Of a DNA stretch of 64,000 nucleotides, positions 49,534 through 61,833 are shown one piece after another (position 1 is the stretch's first letter; every line of letters begins with the position of its first letter). Source of the DNA: [Mycobacterium] crassicus (GTDB lineage Bacteria > Actinomycetota > Actinomycetes > Mycobacteriales > Mycobacteriaceae); the NCBI RefSeq assembly GCF_020181615.1, contig NZ_CP084029.1, positions 3,452,790 to 3,516,789 on the forward strand, given 5' to 3'. The translations under genes and the position numbers were made by a program. The notes below the pieces were generated by a model. That model did no database searches and was not told the origin of the DNA. It saw only the letters and a list, made by a program, of their open reading frames with translations.

Positions 49534-50678
49534 ACGAACTCCCAGGCGGCGCGGGCGATCGCCAGCTCCTCATTGGTGGGAACCACCAGGACGGTGGTGC
49601 GTGAGGCATCGGCGGAGATGACCCGCGCGCCCTTGCCCGAGCGGTTGCGCTGCGGGTCGACGATGATGCCCAGCCCGTCCAGACCCGCCAGCGCATCCTC
49701 GCGCACGTCGGGCACGTTCTCTCCCACCCCGGCGGTGAAGGCGATCGCGTCGACGCGGCCGAGCACCGCCAGGTAGGCACCGACGTACTTGCGCAGCCGA
49801 TGGATGTAGACGTCATAGGCCAGCCCGGCCGCCTCACCCGACGCGCCGCCGGCCGCCCGCCGTTCGAGCAACTCCCGAAAGTCGTTGATCCCACTGAGTC
49901 CTTTCAGCCCGGAGCGGCGGTTCAGCAACTCGTCGAGCTGCTCGACGCCCAGGCCGGCGGTGCGGTAGAGGTGGAACAGCACGCCGGGGTCGATGTCACC
50001 GCTGCGGGTACCCATCACCAGCCCCTCCAGCGGGGTCATCCCCATCGACGTCTCGACCGCCTTACCGCCGCGCACGGCCGACGCCGAGGCCCCGTTGCCC
50101 AGGTGCAGCACGATGGTGTTCAGCTCGGCCGGTTCGCGACCCAGGACCGCGGCCGTCTCCCGCGAGACGTATTCGTGCGAGGTGCCGTGGAATCCGTAGC
50201 GGCGGATGCCGTATTCGGTGGCAACGTCGTGATTGATCGCATAGTGGGCGGCGGCCGGGGGCAGCGAATGGAAGAAGCCGGTGTCGAACACCGCCACGTG
50301 CGGAACGTTCGGGAAGTCGGCGCGCGCCACCTCGATCCCGATCACGTTCGCCGGATTGTGCAGCGGCGCCAACTCGGCAAGGCGTTCCACCTCGGCCACC
50401 ACTGCATCGGTGATCAGGGTGGGCACGAAGAACCGGCTGCCGCCGTGCACCACCCGGTGCCCGACCGCGCGCACGGTGACGAGGTCGACCCCGGATTCGG
50501 TGAGCCGCTGATGGAGCAGACGCAACCCGGCGGCGTGATCGGCGACCGGCCCGTCCGCCTCGCCGATCTGTTCCACGAGTCCGGAGACCACCGCGGTTCC
50601 GGCCTCCGGATCGACCAGCTGGTATTTGATCGACGACGAACCGGAGTTAAGCACCAGTACCAAGCCGGGATTGCTCAT
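49530..50678 (-). CDS. ackA: Acetate kinase
   Basis: 382-residue ASKHA-fold kinase interconverting acetyl phosphate and acetate with [25 protein letters not shown] at the N-terminus, [30 protein letters not shown] and [13 protein letters not shown] are family motifs. ATG 50678 overlaps the pta stop (ATGA), so the two steps acetyl-CoA to acetyl-P to acetate are translated together. Confidence 0.95.
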   Translation of the reverse strand: MSNPGLVLVLNSGSSSIKYQLVDPEAGTAVVSGLVEQIGEADGPVADHAAGLRLLHQRLTESGVDLVTVRAVGHRVVHGGSRFFVPTLITDAVVAEVERLAELAPLHNPANVIGIEVARADFPNVPHVAVFDTGFFHSLPPAAAHYAINHDVATEYGIRRYGFHGTSHEYVSRETAAVLGREPAELNTIVLHLGNGASASAVRGGKAVETSMGMTPLEGLVMGTRSGDIDPGVLFHLYRTAGLGVEQLDELLNRRSGLKGLSGINDFRELLERRAAGGASGEAAGLAYDVYIHRLRKYVGAYLAVLGRVDAIAFTAGVGENVPDVREDALAGLDGLGIIVDPQRNRSGKGARVISADASRTTVLVVPTNEELAIARAAWEFV

Positions 50679-52768
50679 GATCCGATCCCCTGTGACTGGA
50701 TCGCGGTGATTGCGACCGTGTAGACGATGTCGTCGACCAGCGCGCCCCGGGACAGGTCGTTGACCGGTTTGGCCAATCCCTGCAGCACCGGCCCGATCGC
50801 CACGGCGCCGGCGCTGCGCTGCACCGCCTTGTAGGTGTTGTTGCCGGTGTTCAGGTCCGGGAACACCAGCACGGTGGCCCGTCCGGCCACCGGCGAGTCC
50901 GGCATCTTGGCGGCCGCCACTCCCTCATCGACCGCGGCGTCGTACTGGATCGGGCCGTCGGCGAGCAGGTCGGGACGTCGCTCGTGCACCAATTGCGTTG
51001 CGGCACGCACCTTGTCGACTCCCGCCCCGGATCCGGACTCACCAGTGGAATACGACAGCAGCGCCACCCGAGGCTCGATACCGAACGCAGCGGCGGTGGC
51101 CGCCGAGGAGATCGCGATGTCGGCGAGTTGCTCGACGGTCGGATCGGGTACCACCGCGCAGTCGCCGTAGGCCAGCACCCGGTCCGACAGGCACATCAGG
51201 AACACACTGGACACCGTCGACACTCCGAGTGCGGTGCGGATGATCTCGAACGCCGGACGGATCGTGTGCGCGGTGGTGTGCGCGGCACCCGACACCATCC
51301 CGTCGGCGATCCCCAGCTGCACCATCATGGTGCCGAAGTAGGAGATGTCGCGCATGATCTCGCGGGCACGCTCTTCGGTCATCCCCCGATGTGCGCGCAG
51401 TCGGGCGTATTCGGCGCCGAAGGATTCCAGCAGGCCGCTTGTGCTGGGGTCGATCACTTGCGCGGCATCGAGATCCACCCCCAGTTCGGCGCCGCGCCCG
51501 CGCACCACTTCCTCGACCCCGAGCAGCGTCAGGTCGACGATCCCGCGGGACAGCAACCGCCCCGCCGCCAACAGGATCCGGTCATCCGATGCCTCCGGAA
51601 GCACGATGTGGCGGCGGTCGGACCGAGCTCGTTCCAGCAGCCGGTACTCGAACATCTGCGGGGTCACCACCGTCGACGCCGGCACCCGGATCCGTTCGGC
51701 GAACTCCGCGCGGTCCACGTGAGCGGCCATCACCGCCAGCGCGGTGTCGATCTTGCGCAACGAGTCGACGGTGATCCGGGATCCGGTGTTCGACACCTGC
51801 TCGGCGGTGTCGTAGGTGCGGTGGCTGGTGGCGATCAGCGGCAGCTTGGGCCGCATCCCCTTGACCAGTTTGTCGATGGCCGGGTGCGGCAGCAGGCCGC
51901 CGTTGAGGATGATGCCCGACAGCGACGGGAAGCCCTGTGCCTCATGAGCGTTCAGCAGTGCCAGCAGCACGTCGGAGCGGTCGGCCGGCACGATCACCAC
52001 CTGCCCCTCGCTGAGGCGCTCCAGGATGTTCTCGGCCGTCATGCCGCCGACCATCACGCTGAGCGCCTCGCGGCGCATCAGCTCGGGGTCGCCGCTGTAG
52101 ACGTTGCCGCCCAGGGCGGTGCAGAGTTCGGCCATCGTCGGGGCGGACAGCAACGGCACTTCCGGTACCGCGAACGCCGGCACGTCGCTTCCCGCCAATG
52201 CGGTGGTGACCTCCGTCAGCCGGTCGGGGTCGCAGCGGTTGGCGATCACCGCGGCCGGGTGCGCATGTACGGAGGCCACATCTGCCAGGCAGCGCGCGGT
52301 GATCTCGGAGATGGACTGCGGGTCGCGGTTGTGGCCGTTGATGGCCAGGACCAGCGGTGCACCCAGATTCACTGCCACGCGGGCGTTGAAGCTCAACTCG
52401 CTCGGGTTGACCACATCGGTGTAGTCGCTGCCGACCACCAGCACCGCATCGCATTGTCGGGCGACCTCGTGGAACCGCGCGACGATCTCACTCAGTGCGG
52501 CTTCGCGGTCGGCGTAGACCTGCTGATACGTGACGCCCCGGCAACGGCTGTGGTCGCCGATTTGGGCGGTGGCATGCGCGAGCAGCAGTTCGAGTTGCTC
52601 GTCGGTCTCGTCGAGCGAGTGCACGATGGGCCGGAACACCCCTACCCGTGAGGCGGATGCGGCGAGCAGGTGCAGCAGCCCCAGTGCGATCACGGTCTTT
52701 CCGGTACCGCCCTCGGTGGCGGCCAGGTAGATACTCGACGTCGGGGTGTCGGAGGTCGACTCGCTCAT
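50675..52768 (-). CDS. pta: Phosphate acetyltransferase, long three-domain type
   Basis: 697-residue enzyme converting acetyl-CoA and phosphate to acetyl phosphate. The N-terminal P-loop domain (residues about 10-215) has [17 protein letters not shown], the central DRTGG domain (about 225-330) follows, and the catalytic PTA domain (about 370-690) includes [31 protein letters not shown] and [17 protein letters not shown]. This is the long regulated form seen in M. tuberculosis (Rv0408). First gene of pta-ackA. Confidence 0.95.
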   Translation of the reverse strand: MSESTSDTPTSSIYLAATEGGTGKTVIALGLLHLLAASASRVGVFRPIVHSLDETDEQLELLLAHATAQIGDHSRCRGVTYQQVYADREAALSEIVARFHEVARQCDAVLVVGSDYTDVVNPSELSFNARVAVNLGAPLVLAINGHNRDPQSISEITARCLADVASVHAHPAAVIANRCDPDRLTEVTTALAGSDVPAFAVPEVPLLSAPTMAELCTALGGNVYSGDPELMRREALSVMVGGMTAENILERLSEGQVVIVPADRSDVLLALLNAHEAQGFPSLSGIILNGGLLPHPAIDKLVKGMRPKLPLIATSHRTYDTAEQVSNTGSRITVDSLRKIDTALAVMAAHVDRAEFAERIRVPASTVVTPQMFEYRLLERARSDRRHIVLPEASDDRILLAAGRLLSRGIVDLTLLGVEEVVRGRGAELGVDLDAAQVIDPSTSGLLESFGAEYARLRAHRGMTEERAREIMRDISYFGTMMVQLGIADGMVSGAAHTTAHTIRPAFEIIRTALGVSTVSSVFLMCLSDRVLAYGDCAVVPDPTVEQLADIAISSAATAAAFGIEPRVALLSYSTGESGSGAGVDKVRAATQLVHERRPDLLADGPIQYDAAVDEGVAAAKMPDSPVAGRATVLVFPDLNTGNNTYKAVQRSAGAVAIGPVLQGLAKPVNDLSRGALVDDIVYTVAITAIQSQGIGS

Positions 52769-52849
52769 GATGAGTTCAACCTAACCGGCCGACTCCCCGG
52801 TTGGGCCGACGGATCATGGGGCAGGTCCGCCGGCCCGGACGGCTCGCGG

Positions 52850-53167
52850 CTACCTGCCGGGTATGCAGGCGGCGGCGAAGACGTTGAACCACACCACGTG
52901 GCAGCCGGCCGGCGGTGTCGCCGGGCCGGCGGGTGCCGGAGTGCCGGCCATCATCGGCGCCGCAGGCACGATGGGCGCGGGTTGCGCGCCGCCACTGGGG
53001 CCGGCCACGGTGGCGACAACAGCACCGGTTCCCGGTGCCGGAGTGGCACCGTCGGCGTCGGGGGCGGCGAATGCCAAGCCGGCCGGCCCAATGCCGACCG
53101 CCAGCAGCCCGGCGGCGATAACGCCCAAAGGACGCGCAATAGAATTGCTCATGTGAATTTTACTCAT
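52850..53167 (-). CDS. Small secreted Pro/Ala-rich protein
   Basis: 105-residue hypothetical exported protein. Signal peptide about residues 1-34 (SIARPLGVIAAGLLAVGIGP core, likely cleavage after AFA), then a Pro/Ala/Gly-rich mature chain with two Cys near the end (GCHVVWFNVFAAACIPGR) that may form a disulfide. No known family recognised; small proteins of this style are common in mycobacteria. ATG 53167 has GGAAGG about 12 bp upstream, and an AT-rich promoter with a TAATAT -10-like box lies at 53194-53199. Confidence 0.65.
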   Translation of the reverse strand: MSKIHMSNSIARPLGVIAAGLLAVGIGPAGLAFAAPDADGATPAPGTGAVVATVAGPSGGAQPAPIVPAAPMMAGTPAPAGPATPPAGCHVVWFNVFAAACIPGR

Positions 53168-53342
53168 TTTGAATTCAGGCCTTCCAAAAATAAATATTAT
53201 CGCGTCCGTTAATCTGTACTTCTTTCACGCGACACAATTGATGTTATATCGGCATACGAGTGAATTCAACGCGACAGTGTGTGACGTTCGACCAGGAATT
53301 CAACGGCTGTGGCGGCCGTCTCGATTTTCGGAGACAGACTCC

Positions 53343-53610
53343 CTACGGTGCGCCTACCTGGGGCGTGTACCGGGGGCAATACGCCCGGTAGACGATATCC
53401 ATGAACGTATTGGCGCGCATTCGACAGATTGTCATTGTGCTTCATCTCATTGCACTTCATCAATGTCGCCATGATCTCGTCGTCGGCCTTTTCGCTGTCG
53501 GCCAGATCGCACAGCGTGCGGCCGGCCGTGACCACCTGATCGGGTTGCCTGAATTTGAGCCCCGCACCGCGCAGGGCGTTGAGGAAGGTCTCGTGTGGCG
53601 ATGCCGCGCC
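53343..53610 (-). pseudogene. DUF732-like gene remnant with a frameshift
   Basis: One minus-strand frame encodes HETFLNALRGAGLKFRQPDQ then VVTAGRTLCDLADSEKADDE, typical of mycobacterial DUF732 secreted proteins. The expected C-terminal block appears only in another frame: ANTFMDIVYRAYCPRYTPQ followed by VGAP and a TAG stop at 53343-53345. The shift lies at about 53413-53435. No signal peptide can be found upstream in any frame. So this is either a decayed gene or carries a sequencing error plus an unrecognised start. Confidence 0.6.
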
Positions 53611-53706
53611 GCTGGCTGGACACCCCCGGTGCTGCGCGCCGGCGCGGCCGGGCGTCTGGCTTGCATCGATTTCGCCCTGGGCTGACTTCCCCGGATCGGC
53701 TGGCGC

Positions 53707-53740
53707 TGCAACAGTGCTGCAACGTGGTGATTCGTATCTT
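53707..53740 (+). promoter_or_regulatory. acs promoter with TGCAAC direct repeat
   Basis: TGCAAC (53707-53712), 5 nt, TGCAACG (53718-53724), 10 nt, then TATCTT (53735-53740) as a -10 box. The direct repeats are one helical turn apart and cover the -35 zone. The same arrangement, with the same 10-bp spacing and nearly the same distance to the start codon, precedes the aldehyde dehydrogenase gene at 61834-61867. Confidence 0.7.
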
Positions 53741-53779
53741 GGCGGCGACCGCCACACCATGCAGGTAGGGAGCAGCACC

Positions 53780-55699
<1,920 letters not shown>

Positions 55700-55784
55700 C
55701 CACACGCGGTCAGGTAGGCGCAGACTGAAGCCACGCCGCCGAGCTTCAGTGGTCAGCGGCAACCAGCCCAACGAAAGGTCGCCG

Positions 55785-57302
55785 ATGAAGGCGGGTAGTC
55801 GGATCGCCAACGCCGCGTTCGCCAAGAAACTGTGCACCGCCGAGGACGCGGCAGCGATGATCGGCAACGGCGACAACGTCGGAATGAGCGGCTTCACCGG
55901 TGCCGGCTACCCCAAGGCGGTACCGACCGCACTTGCCGAGCGGATCACGGCCTCGGCCAACACCGGAAACCCGATCCGGATCGGTATGTGGACCGGCGCC
56001 TCCACCGCGCCGGAGCTCGACGGTGCATTGGCCGCCGTCGACGGCATCGAACTGCGGCTGCCGTATCAGTCCGACCCGGTGAGCCGGGCCAAGATCAACG
56101 CCGGCCACATGGAGTACATCGACGTCCACCTCTCGCATGTCGGACAGATGGTCTGGCAGAACTTTCTCGGCCATCTCGATGTGGCACTGGTGGAGGTCGC
56201 CGGCATCACGCCCGACGGGGACCTGATCCCGTCATCATCGGTGGGCAACAACAAAACCTGGCTCGATCTGGCCGATCGGGTGATCTTGGAGGTCAACTCC
56301 TGGCAATCCCAAGACCTGACCGGAATGCACGACATCTACTACGGCACCGCGCTGCCGCCGAACCGGGTACCGATTCCTCTGGTCGCTCCGGGTGATCGCA
56401 TCGGAGTCCCCTACCTGCGATGCCCCGCCGACAAGGTGATCGCCGTCGTGCAGACCCACGCCCCGGACCGCAACACCCCGTTCAAGGCGCCGGACGCGAC
56501 GTCACAGCGGATCGCCGACCACGTCATGGACTTTTTCGGCGCCGAGGTCTCGCTCGGCCGGATTCCGTCAACGCTGCTGCCGCTACAGTCCGGGGTCGGC
56601 AATGTTCCCAACGCGGTGCTGGCCGACCTGCAGCATGGGCCGTTCGATCACCTGACCGCCTACACCGAGGTCATCCAGGACGGAATGCTGGCGCTGATCG
56701 ATTCCGGCAAACTCGATGTCGTATCGGCGACGGCCTTCTCGCTCAGTTCGGACGCCGTGGAGCGATTCAACTCCAATGCGCGCGACTATCGCGACAAGAT
56801 CGTGTTGCGCCCGCAGGAGATCAGCAACCACCCGGAGGTGGTTCGGCGGCTCGGTGTGATCGCGATGAACAGCATGATCGAGGCCGATATCTACGGCAAC
56901 GTCAACTCCACCCACCTGATGGGCAGCCAGATCATGAACGGGATCGGCGGGTCCGGTGACTTCGCCCGTAACGGCTACCTGTCGATCTTCATCACCCCGT
57001 CGACCGCGAAGGACGGCGCCATCTCAGCGATCGTGCCGATGGTTTCGCACGTCGACCACACCGAGCATGACGTGGACGTGATCGTCACCGAGCAGGGGCT
57101 TGCCGACCTGCGCGGCCTGTCGCCCAAGCAGCGAGCGCAGCGGATCATCGACCGCTGCGCGCACCCGGATTTCCGGCCGGTGCTGCAGGATTATCTGGAT
57201 CGGGCGATGCAGTCCGGCTACGGCCGGCACACCCCGCACGTGCTCGACGAGGCGCTGTCCTGGCACACCCGTTACCTGACGACCGGGACGATGCGGGCCT
57301 GA
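55785..57302 (+). CDS. Acetyl-CoA hydrolase/succinyl-CoA:acetate CoA-transferase family
   Basis: 505-residue class I CoA-transferase (Cat1/AarC/Ach1 family). Conserved GDNVGMSGFTGAGYPKAVP near the N-terminus, GVGNVPNAVLADL and the active-site Glu in LTAYTEVIQDGML form the catalytic site; MGSQIMNGIGGSGDFARNGY and VTEQGLADLRGLSPKQRA follow. It probably makes acetyl-CoA from acetate using succinyl-CoA, or the reverse. ATG 55785 has GAAAGG upstream. It follows acs by 85 bp on the same strand, so acetate can be activated by two routes here. Confidence 0.9.
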   Translation: MKAGSRIANAAFAKKLCTAEDAAAMIGNGDNVGMSGFTGAGYPKAVPTALAERITASANTGNPIRIGMWTGASTAPELDGALAAVDGIELRLPYQSDPVSRAKINAGHMEYIDVHLSHVGQMVWQNFLGHLDVALVEVAGITPDGDLIPSSSVGNNKTWLDLADRVILEVNSWQSQDLTGMHDIYYGTALPPNRVPIPLVAPGDRIGVPYLRCPADKVIAVVQTHAPDRNTPFKAPDATSQRIADHVMDFFGAEVSLGRIPSTLLPLQSGVGNVPNAVLADLQHGPFDHLTAYTEVIQDGMLALIDSGKLDVVSATAFSLSSDAVERFNSNARDYRDKIVLRPQEISNHPEVVRRLGVIAMNSMIEADIYGNVNSTHLMGSQIMNGIGGSGDFARNGYLSIFITPSTAKDGAISAIVPMVSHVDHTEHDVDVIVTEQGLADLRGLSPKQRAQRIIDRCAHPDFRPVLQDYLDRAMQSGYGRHTPHVLDEALSWHTRYLTTGTMRA

Positions 57303-57308
57303 GACCGG

Positions 57309-57707
57309 CTATCGACCGCGGAGCAGCTCCAGCACCTCACTGAGCTGGCCGCCGACCGTTTGAATCTGACCACCGAGCTTGGTGCCCAGCGCATCAACCT
57401 TCCCATCCAGCGCATCGATCCGACCGTTGAGCTTGGTATCCAGCGCATCGATCCGACCGTTGAGCTTGGTGTCCAGCGCATCGATCCGACCGTTGAGCTT
57501 GGTGTCCAGCGCATCGATCCGACCGTTGAGCTTGGTGTCCAGCGCGCCGATCTGACCGTTGAGCGTGGTGTCCAGCGCATCGATCCGACCGTTGAGCGTG
57601 GTATCGAGTGCGTCAATCTTCCGGTCGACGCCTTCGACCAGCTCGTAAAGCGCGTCAATATCGGCACGCTGCTGGCGCGTCTGGCGTTCGCTCTCGCGCT
57701 GTGTCAT
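57309..57707 (-). CDS. Coiled-coil protein built from 11-residue repeats
   Basis: 132-residue hydrophilic protein without signal peptide or membrane helix. A charged head (MTQRESERQTRQQRADIDAL) is followed by about seven copies of an 11-residue unit, N-G-R-I-D-A-L-D-T-[KT]-L, giving a regular hendecad coiled coil, then a short tail ending LSEVLELLRGR. The repeat is also a 33-bp DNA repeat, so length may vary among strains. ATG 57707 is preferred over an upstream in-frame start that adds an Arg-rich stretch. Function unknown; oligomeric scaffolding is plausible. Confidence 0.75.
   Translation of the reverse strand: MTQRESERQTRQQRADIDALYELVEGVDRKIDALDTTLNGRIDALDTTLNGQIGALDTKLNGRIDALDTKLNGRIDALDTKLNGRIDALDTKLNGRIDALDGKVDALGTKLGGQIQTVGGQLSEVLELLRGR
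57427..57624. repeat. 33-bp tandem repeats, six units
   Basis: Units starting TTGAGC recur at 57427, 57460, 57493, 57526, 57559 and 57592, exactly 33 bp apart, with few differences between the first four. Degenerate copies flank both sides. The period encodes the 11-residue coiled-coil unit of the gene on the minus strand. Confidence 0.9.
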
Positions 57708-57796
57708 CCCCGAAAGCTTAGGAGCTCGCCGGCGCCGGCGTATTCCAAATTCCACAGCCCTTGACCCGCGTACTGATCCACTACGACGCCGCTGAT

Positions 57797-59107
57797 TCAG
57801 GCCAGCTCGGAGTCCAGCCCCGCCAGATGCCCGCGGGCCCGCGCACAGACCGCGGTATCGCCGTTGGCGGTGTCATGCAGCAACTGCCACCCTTCACGGT
57901 CGTCCCGGCCCTCCGGAAGATCCAGCCACTGCCGCATGGCGGCCGTATTGCCCGACGCCAGCACCGCGCCGCGCATGCTGGTGCTCAGTTCGGTGCGCAG
58001 CCGTCCGATGCCGGGTGACAGCGACCGCGGCAGCAACGGCCCCTGGTACTGCCCCATCGCGGTCCGGACATCGGCCGCATCCAGGGCGGTCAGTACATCG
58101 CCGATATCGCTGCTGATCGGTTTGAGCAGCCGGTAGGGCCGGGAGTCGATGAAGTCGGCCCCGATGGCCTTGCGCAGTCGCGACATCTCGGCGCGAATCG
58201 TGACCGGGTCGAGGTCGGTTTCGTCGAGCAGTATGGCCAGGTGGTCGGCGGTCAATCCCTCGGGGTGACGGCTGAGCAACGCCAAGATCTCGGCGTGCCG
58301 ACCGCTCAGGGTCGTCACCCGAACGTGCCCACCGGCGTCGGTCACCACCCAGCGGGACGGGCCGGTGCCCAGCACCGTCAGGCGTGCGCTCACCGCCGGG
58401 TTGGTCCCCACACCGGCCAGCCGCAGCAGCGCCAACTGATTCTCCACCGCGACCGCCGTCGCGCGCAGCAACGCGAGTGTGGTCGGGGTGACCACCCGGC
58501 CACTACCGGTCAGGTCGATGGCGCCGATCACCGCACCGGTGGCACGGTCATGGACGGGCACCGCCGTACAGTTCCAGGGCTGCACCGCACGGGAGAAATG
58601 TTCGGCCCCGCGGATCTGCACCGGGCGATCCAGCGCCAGCGCGGTCCCGGGCGCGTTGGTTCCCACCCGACTTTCGCTCCAGTCGGCGCCCGGCACGAAG
58701 TTCATCGCTTCGACGCGCCGGCACACCCGACGGTCACCTTCCACCCACAGCAGCGTGCCGTCGTCGCCGACAACGGCCACCACCACGCCGGAAGACGCCG
58801 CATCATCGGTCAACAGCTGCCGAATCACCGGCATCGCCGCCGCCAGCGGATGCCCGTCACGCACCGCGGCCAGCTCATCGGAGATCACCTGCTGCGGCGG
58901 GCCGTCGGGGTCCACACCTTCGGCCAGGCTGCGCTGCCAGCTCTGCGCGATCACCGGCGACAGCGGCGTCGTACCCAGGTATGCGGCGTCGATCCCCCCG
59001 GCGACGAACCGTTCGTGGATGTCGCGCAAAGTCGACCTCAGGTTCCGCTCGTCGGCGATTCCCTCGATCGGCATTTCATCACGCTCCAACCCGCGCAACG
59101 GCCCCAT
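57797..59107 (-). CDS. GAF-domain transcriptional regulator (AcoR-like, no AAA+ domain)
   Basis: 436-residue regulator. The N-terminal half resembles AcoR-type sensors: PVIAQSWQRSLAEGVDPDG, a GAF domain (about residues 75-230) with DWSESRVGTNAPGTALALD and HFSRAVQPWNCTAVPVHD, but the sigma-54 AAA+ module is absent. The C-terminal half has a winged-helix-like segment LSGRHAEILALLSRHPEG plus LTADHLAILL (about 260-330). ATG 59107 has GGGAG upstream. It lies just downstream of adh and aldh and is the best candidate to bind the TGCAAC repeats before acs and aldh. Confidence 0.82.
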   Translation of the reverse strand: MGPLRGLERDEMPIEGIADERNLRSTLRDIHERFVAGGIDAAYLGTTPLSPVIAQSWQRSLAEGVDPDGPPQQVISDELAAVRDGHPLAAAMPVIRQLLTDDAASSGVVVAVVGDDGTLLWVEGDRRVCRRVEAMNFVPGADWSESRVGTNAPGTALALDRPVQIRGAEHFSRAVQPWNCTAVPVHDRATGAVIGAIDLTGSGRVVTPTTLALLRATAVAVENQLALLRLAGVGTNPAVSARLTVLGTGPSRWVVTDAGGHVRVTTLSGRHAEILALLSRHPEGLTADHLAILLDETDLDPVTIRAEMSRLRKAIGADFIDSRPYRLLKPISSDIGDVLTALDAADVRTAMGQYQGPLLPRSLSPGIGRLRTELSTSMRGAVLASGNTAAMRQWLDLPEGRDDREGWQLLHDTANGDTAVCARARGHLAGLDSELA

Positions 59108-59157
59108 ACGGTGCTCCCAGGGTAGTCCGATCGCCAACCAGGCGTAACACCCGCTCG

Positions 59158-60222
59158 CTACCGGTAGTCGATCACCATCCGGCCGTCGATCTGCCCGCGT
59201 TCCATCCGGTGGAAGATGTCGTTGATGTCACCCAGCTTGGCGGTGGTCACGATCGGCTTGATCAGGCCGCGGGCGTAGAAGTCGAGCGCCTCGGCCAGAT
59301 CCTGCCGGCTACCGACCATCGAGCCCCGGATGGTCAACTCGTTGACCGCGATGTCGAAGATCGTCGCCGGGAAGTCCCCGGGCGGCAGGCCGAGGAAGAC
59401 GATGGTGCCGCCGCGGCGGGCCATCCCGATCGCCTGCGCGAACGCCTGGGGATGCACCGCGGTGACCAGCACGCCGTGCATCCCGCCGGTGACCTTGCGA
59501 GCCTCGGCGGCCACGTCGACGGTGCGCGCGTTCAGGGTGATCTCGGCGCCCAGCCGAGCGGCCAGCGCCAGCTTCGCGTCGTCGACGTCGACGGCCAGCA
59601 CCCGCATCCCCATCGCCTTGGCGTACTGCACCGCGACATGGCCGAGCCCGCCGATGCCGGAGATCGCCACCCATTGGCCGGGCCGGGCCTCGGTTCGCTT
59701 CAGGCCCTTGTAGACGGTGACACCGGCGCACAGGATCGGTGCGACTTCCACCGGGTCGGCGCCGTCCGGGATGCGGGCCGCAAAGTCCGCGTTGACCAGC
59801 ATGTAGCTACCGAAGCTGCCGTCGACCGTGTACCCGCCGTTCCGCTGGTTCTCGCACATGGTTTCCCGGCCGGTGTGGCAGTATTCGCAGCGTCCGCACG
59901 TCGACCACAGCCAGGCGTTGCCGACCTTGTCGCCCACCGCCAGATCGTCGACGCCCGGACCGACTGCGACCACGGTGCCGTAACCCTCATGGCCCGGAAC
60001 AAACGGCGGCTGGGGCTTGACCGGCCAGTCACCCTGTGCGGCATGCAGATCGGTGTGGCAGACGCCGGAGGTCTCCAGCTTCACGAGAGCTTCCCGATAT
60101 CCGGGGGTGGGTAGCGGAAGTTCGGAAACCTGCAGCGGCGCACCGAATTCGGTGACAACCGCGGCCTGCATGGTGCCGACGGATGGCGCGGCCGTGCTGA
60201 TGGTTTGGGAGGCGCTGGTCAT
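59158..60222 (-). CDS. Zinc-dependent alcohol dehydrogenase
   Basis: 354-residue medium-chain ADH of the AdhP/ethanol type. Catalytic zinc ligands in SGVCHTDLHAAQGD and GHEGYGTVV, structural zinc cysteines in CGRCEYCHTGRETMC, NAD-binding GIGGLGHVAVQYAKAMG. It probably oxidises ethanol or other short alcohols to aldehydes. It follows the aldehyde dehydrogenase gene by 47 bp on the same strand, giving an alcohol-to-acid pathway. Confidence 0.93.
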   Translation of the reverse strand: MTSASQTISTAAPSVGTMQAAVVTEFGAPLQVSELPLPTPGYREALVKLETSGVCHTDLHAAQGDWPVKPQPPFVPGHEGYGTVVAVGPGVDDLAVGDKVGNAWLWSTCGRCEYCHTGRETMCENQRNGGYTVDGSFGSYMLVNADFAARIPDGADPVEVAPILCAGVTVYKGLKRTEARPGQWVAISGIGGLGHVAVQYAKAMGMRVLAVDVDDAKLALAARLGAEITLNARTVDVAAEARKVTGGMHGVLVTAVHPQAFAQAIGMARRGGTIVFLGLPPGDFPATIFDIAVNELTIRGSMVGSRQDLAEALDFYARGLIKPIVTTAKLGDINDIFHRMERGQIDGRMVIDYR

Positions 60223-60269
60223 CGTACGTTCCTATCTTCGAGGGTGGTTTCCTTCAGTTGGGTTGCGGC

Positions 60270-61793
60270 TCAGAAGAATCCCTGGGCGCTGGTGGAGTAG
60301 GACACCAGCAGGTTCTTGGTCTGCTGGTAATGGTCGAGCATCATCTTGTGGTTCTCCCGGCCGATGCCGGACTGCTTGTAGCCGCCGAACGCGGCGTGCG
60401 CCGGGTAGGCGTGATAGTTGTTCACCCATACCCGGCCGGCCTGGATGTCGCGGCCGGCCCGGTGGGCGGTGTTGCCGTCGCGGCTCCACACCCCGGCGCC
60501 CAGGCCATACAGCGTGTCGTTGGCCTTTGCGATGGCGTCTTGGTAGTCGCGGAATGAGGTGACCGCGAGGACCGGGCCGAAGATCTCCTCCTGAAAGATC
60601 CGCATCTTGTTATGGCCGGTGAAGACGGTCGGCTGCATGTAGTACCCGCCGGACAGCTCCCCACCGAGGTCGGCGCGCTGTCCGCCGGCGATGATCGTGG
60701 CGCCCTCGTCCTTGCCGATCTCGATGTAGGACAGGATCTTCTCCAACTGGTCGTTGGAGGCCTGCGCCCCGATCATGGTCGCGGTGTCCAGCGGGTCGCC
60801 TTGCCGGATCGCCTTGGTGCGGATCGTGGCCAGGTGCAGGAACTCGTCGTAGATGTCGTCCTGAACCAACGCCCGCGATGGGCAGGTGCAGACCTCACCC
60901 TGATTGAGGGCGAACATCGCGAAGCCCTCCAGCGTCTTGTCGCGGAAGTCGTCGTCGGCTGCCAACACGTCGGAGAAGAAGATGTTCGGGCTCTTGCCGC
61001 CCAACTCCAGCGTGACGGGGATCAGGTTCTGGCTGGCGTACTGCATGATCAGGCGCCCGGTGGTGGTCTCTCCGGTGAACGCCACCTTGGCGATCCGGTT
61101 CGAGGACGCCAACGGCTTACCGGCCTCGGCGCCGAATCCGTTGACCACGTTGAGCACCCCGGGCGGCAGCAGGTCGCCGATCAGGCTCATCAGGTACAGG
61201 ATCGAGGCCGGGGTCTGCTCGGCCGGTTTGAGCACCACCGCGTTGCCGGCCGCCAGCGCGGGCGCCAGCTTCCAGGTGGCCATCAGGATCGGGAAGTTCC
61301 ACGGGATGATCTGGCCCACCACCCCCAGCGGCTCGTGAAAGTGATAGGCGACGGTGTCCTGGTCGATCTGACTGAGCGCACCCTCTTGGGCGCGGATCGC
61401 CGCTGCGAAATAGCGGAAGTGGTCGACCGCGAGCGGCAGGTCGGCGTTCAGGGTCTCCCGGATCGGTTTGCCGTTATCCCACGACTCGGCCACCGCGAGC
61501 GCCTCGAGATGCTGCTCCATCCGATCGGCGATCTGGTTCAGCACCTTCGCCCGTTGGGCCGGGGAAGCCTTGCCCCAGGCCGGTGCCGCCGCGTGCGCGG
61601 CGTCCAGCGCCCTGTCGATATCGGCCGCGGTGGAGCGGGCGACCTCGCAAAACACCTGACCGGTCACCGGGGTGCGGTTCTCGAAATAGTCGCCGCTGAT
61701 CGGCGGCACCCACTGGCCGCCGATGAAGTTGTCGTAGCGCGACGGGAACGACATCAGTGAGCCTTCGGCGCCGGGTTGGCGATAGACCGCCAT
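60270..61793 (-). CDS. Acetaldehyde dehydrogenase (AldB/ExaC-type ALDH)
   Basis: 507-residue NAD(P)-dependent aldehyde dehydrogenase. Catalytic Glu in [13 protein letters not shown], catalytic Cys in [12 protein letters not shown] (typical of the bacterial acetaldehyde type), Asn in [10 protein letters not shown] and Rossmann [11 protein letters not shown]. It oxidises acetaldehyde to acetate. ATG 61793 has a perfect AGGAGGAA upstream. Its promoter (61834-61867) shares the TGCAAC repeat and spacing with acs. Confidence 0.94.
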   Translation of the reverse strand: MAVYRQPGAEGSLMSFPSRYDNFIGGQWVPPISGDYFENRTPVTGQVFCEVARSTAADIDRALDAAHAAAPAWGKASPAQRAKVLNQIADRMEQHLEALAVAESWDNGKPIRETLNADLPLAVDHFRYFAAAIRAQEGALSQIDQDTVAYHFHEPLGVVGQIIPWNFPILMATWKLAPALAAGNAVVLKPAEQTPASILYLMSLIGDLLPPGVLNVVNGFGAEAGKPLASSNRIAKVAFTGETTTGRLIMQYASQNLIPVTLELGGKSPNIFFSDVLAADDDFRDKTLEGFAMFALNQGEVCTCPSRALVQDDIYDEFLHLATIRTKAIRQGDPLDTATMIGAQASNDQLEKILSYIEIGKDEGATIIAGGQRADLGGELSGGYYMQPTVFTGHNKMRIFQEEIFGPVLAVTSFRDYQDAIAKANDTLYGLGAGVWSRDGNTAHRAGRDIQAGRVWVNNYHAYPAHAAFGGYKQSGIGRENHKMMLDHYQQTKNLLVSYSTSAQGFF

Positions 61794-61833
61794 AATTCCT
61801 CCTCATGTGCGAACTGTGGCTGCGATCACACAC

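Noticed and set aside
57427..57624. Possible CRISPR array or regulatory iterons
   Set aside because: 33-bp units are contiguous and in frame with an 11-residue coiled-coil repeat; no spacers.
57360..57764. 134-codon plus-strand frame over the 33-bp repeats
   Set aside because: Antisense shadow of the coiled-coil gene; the minus frame has the better start and a sensible charged coiled-coil composition.
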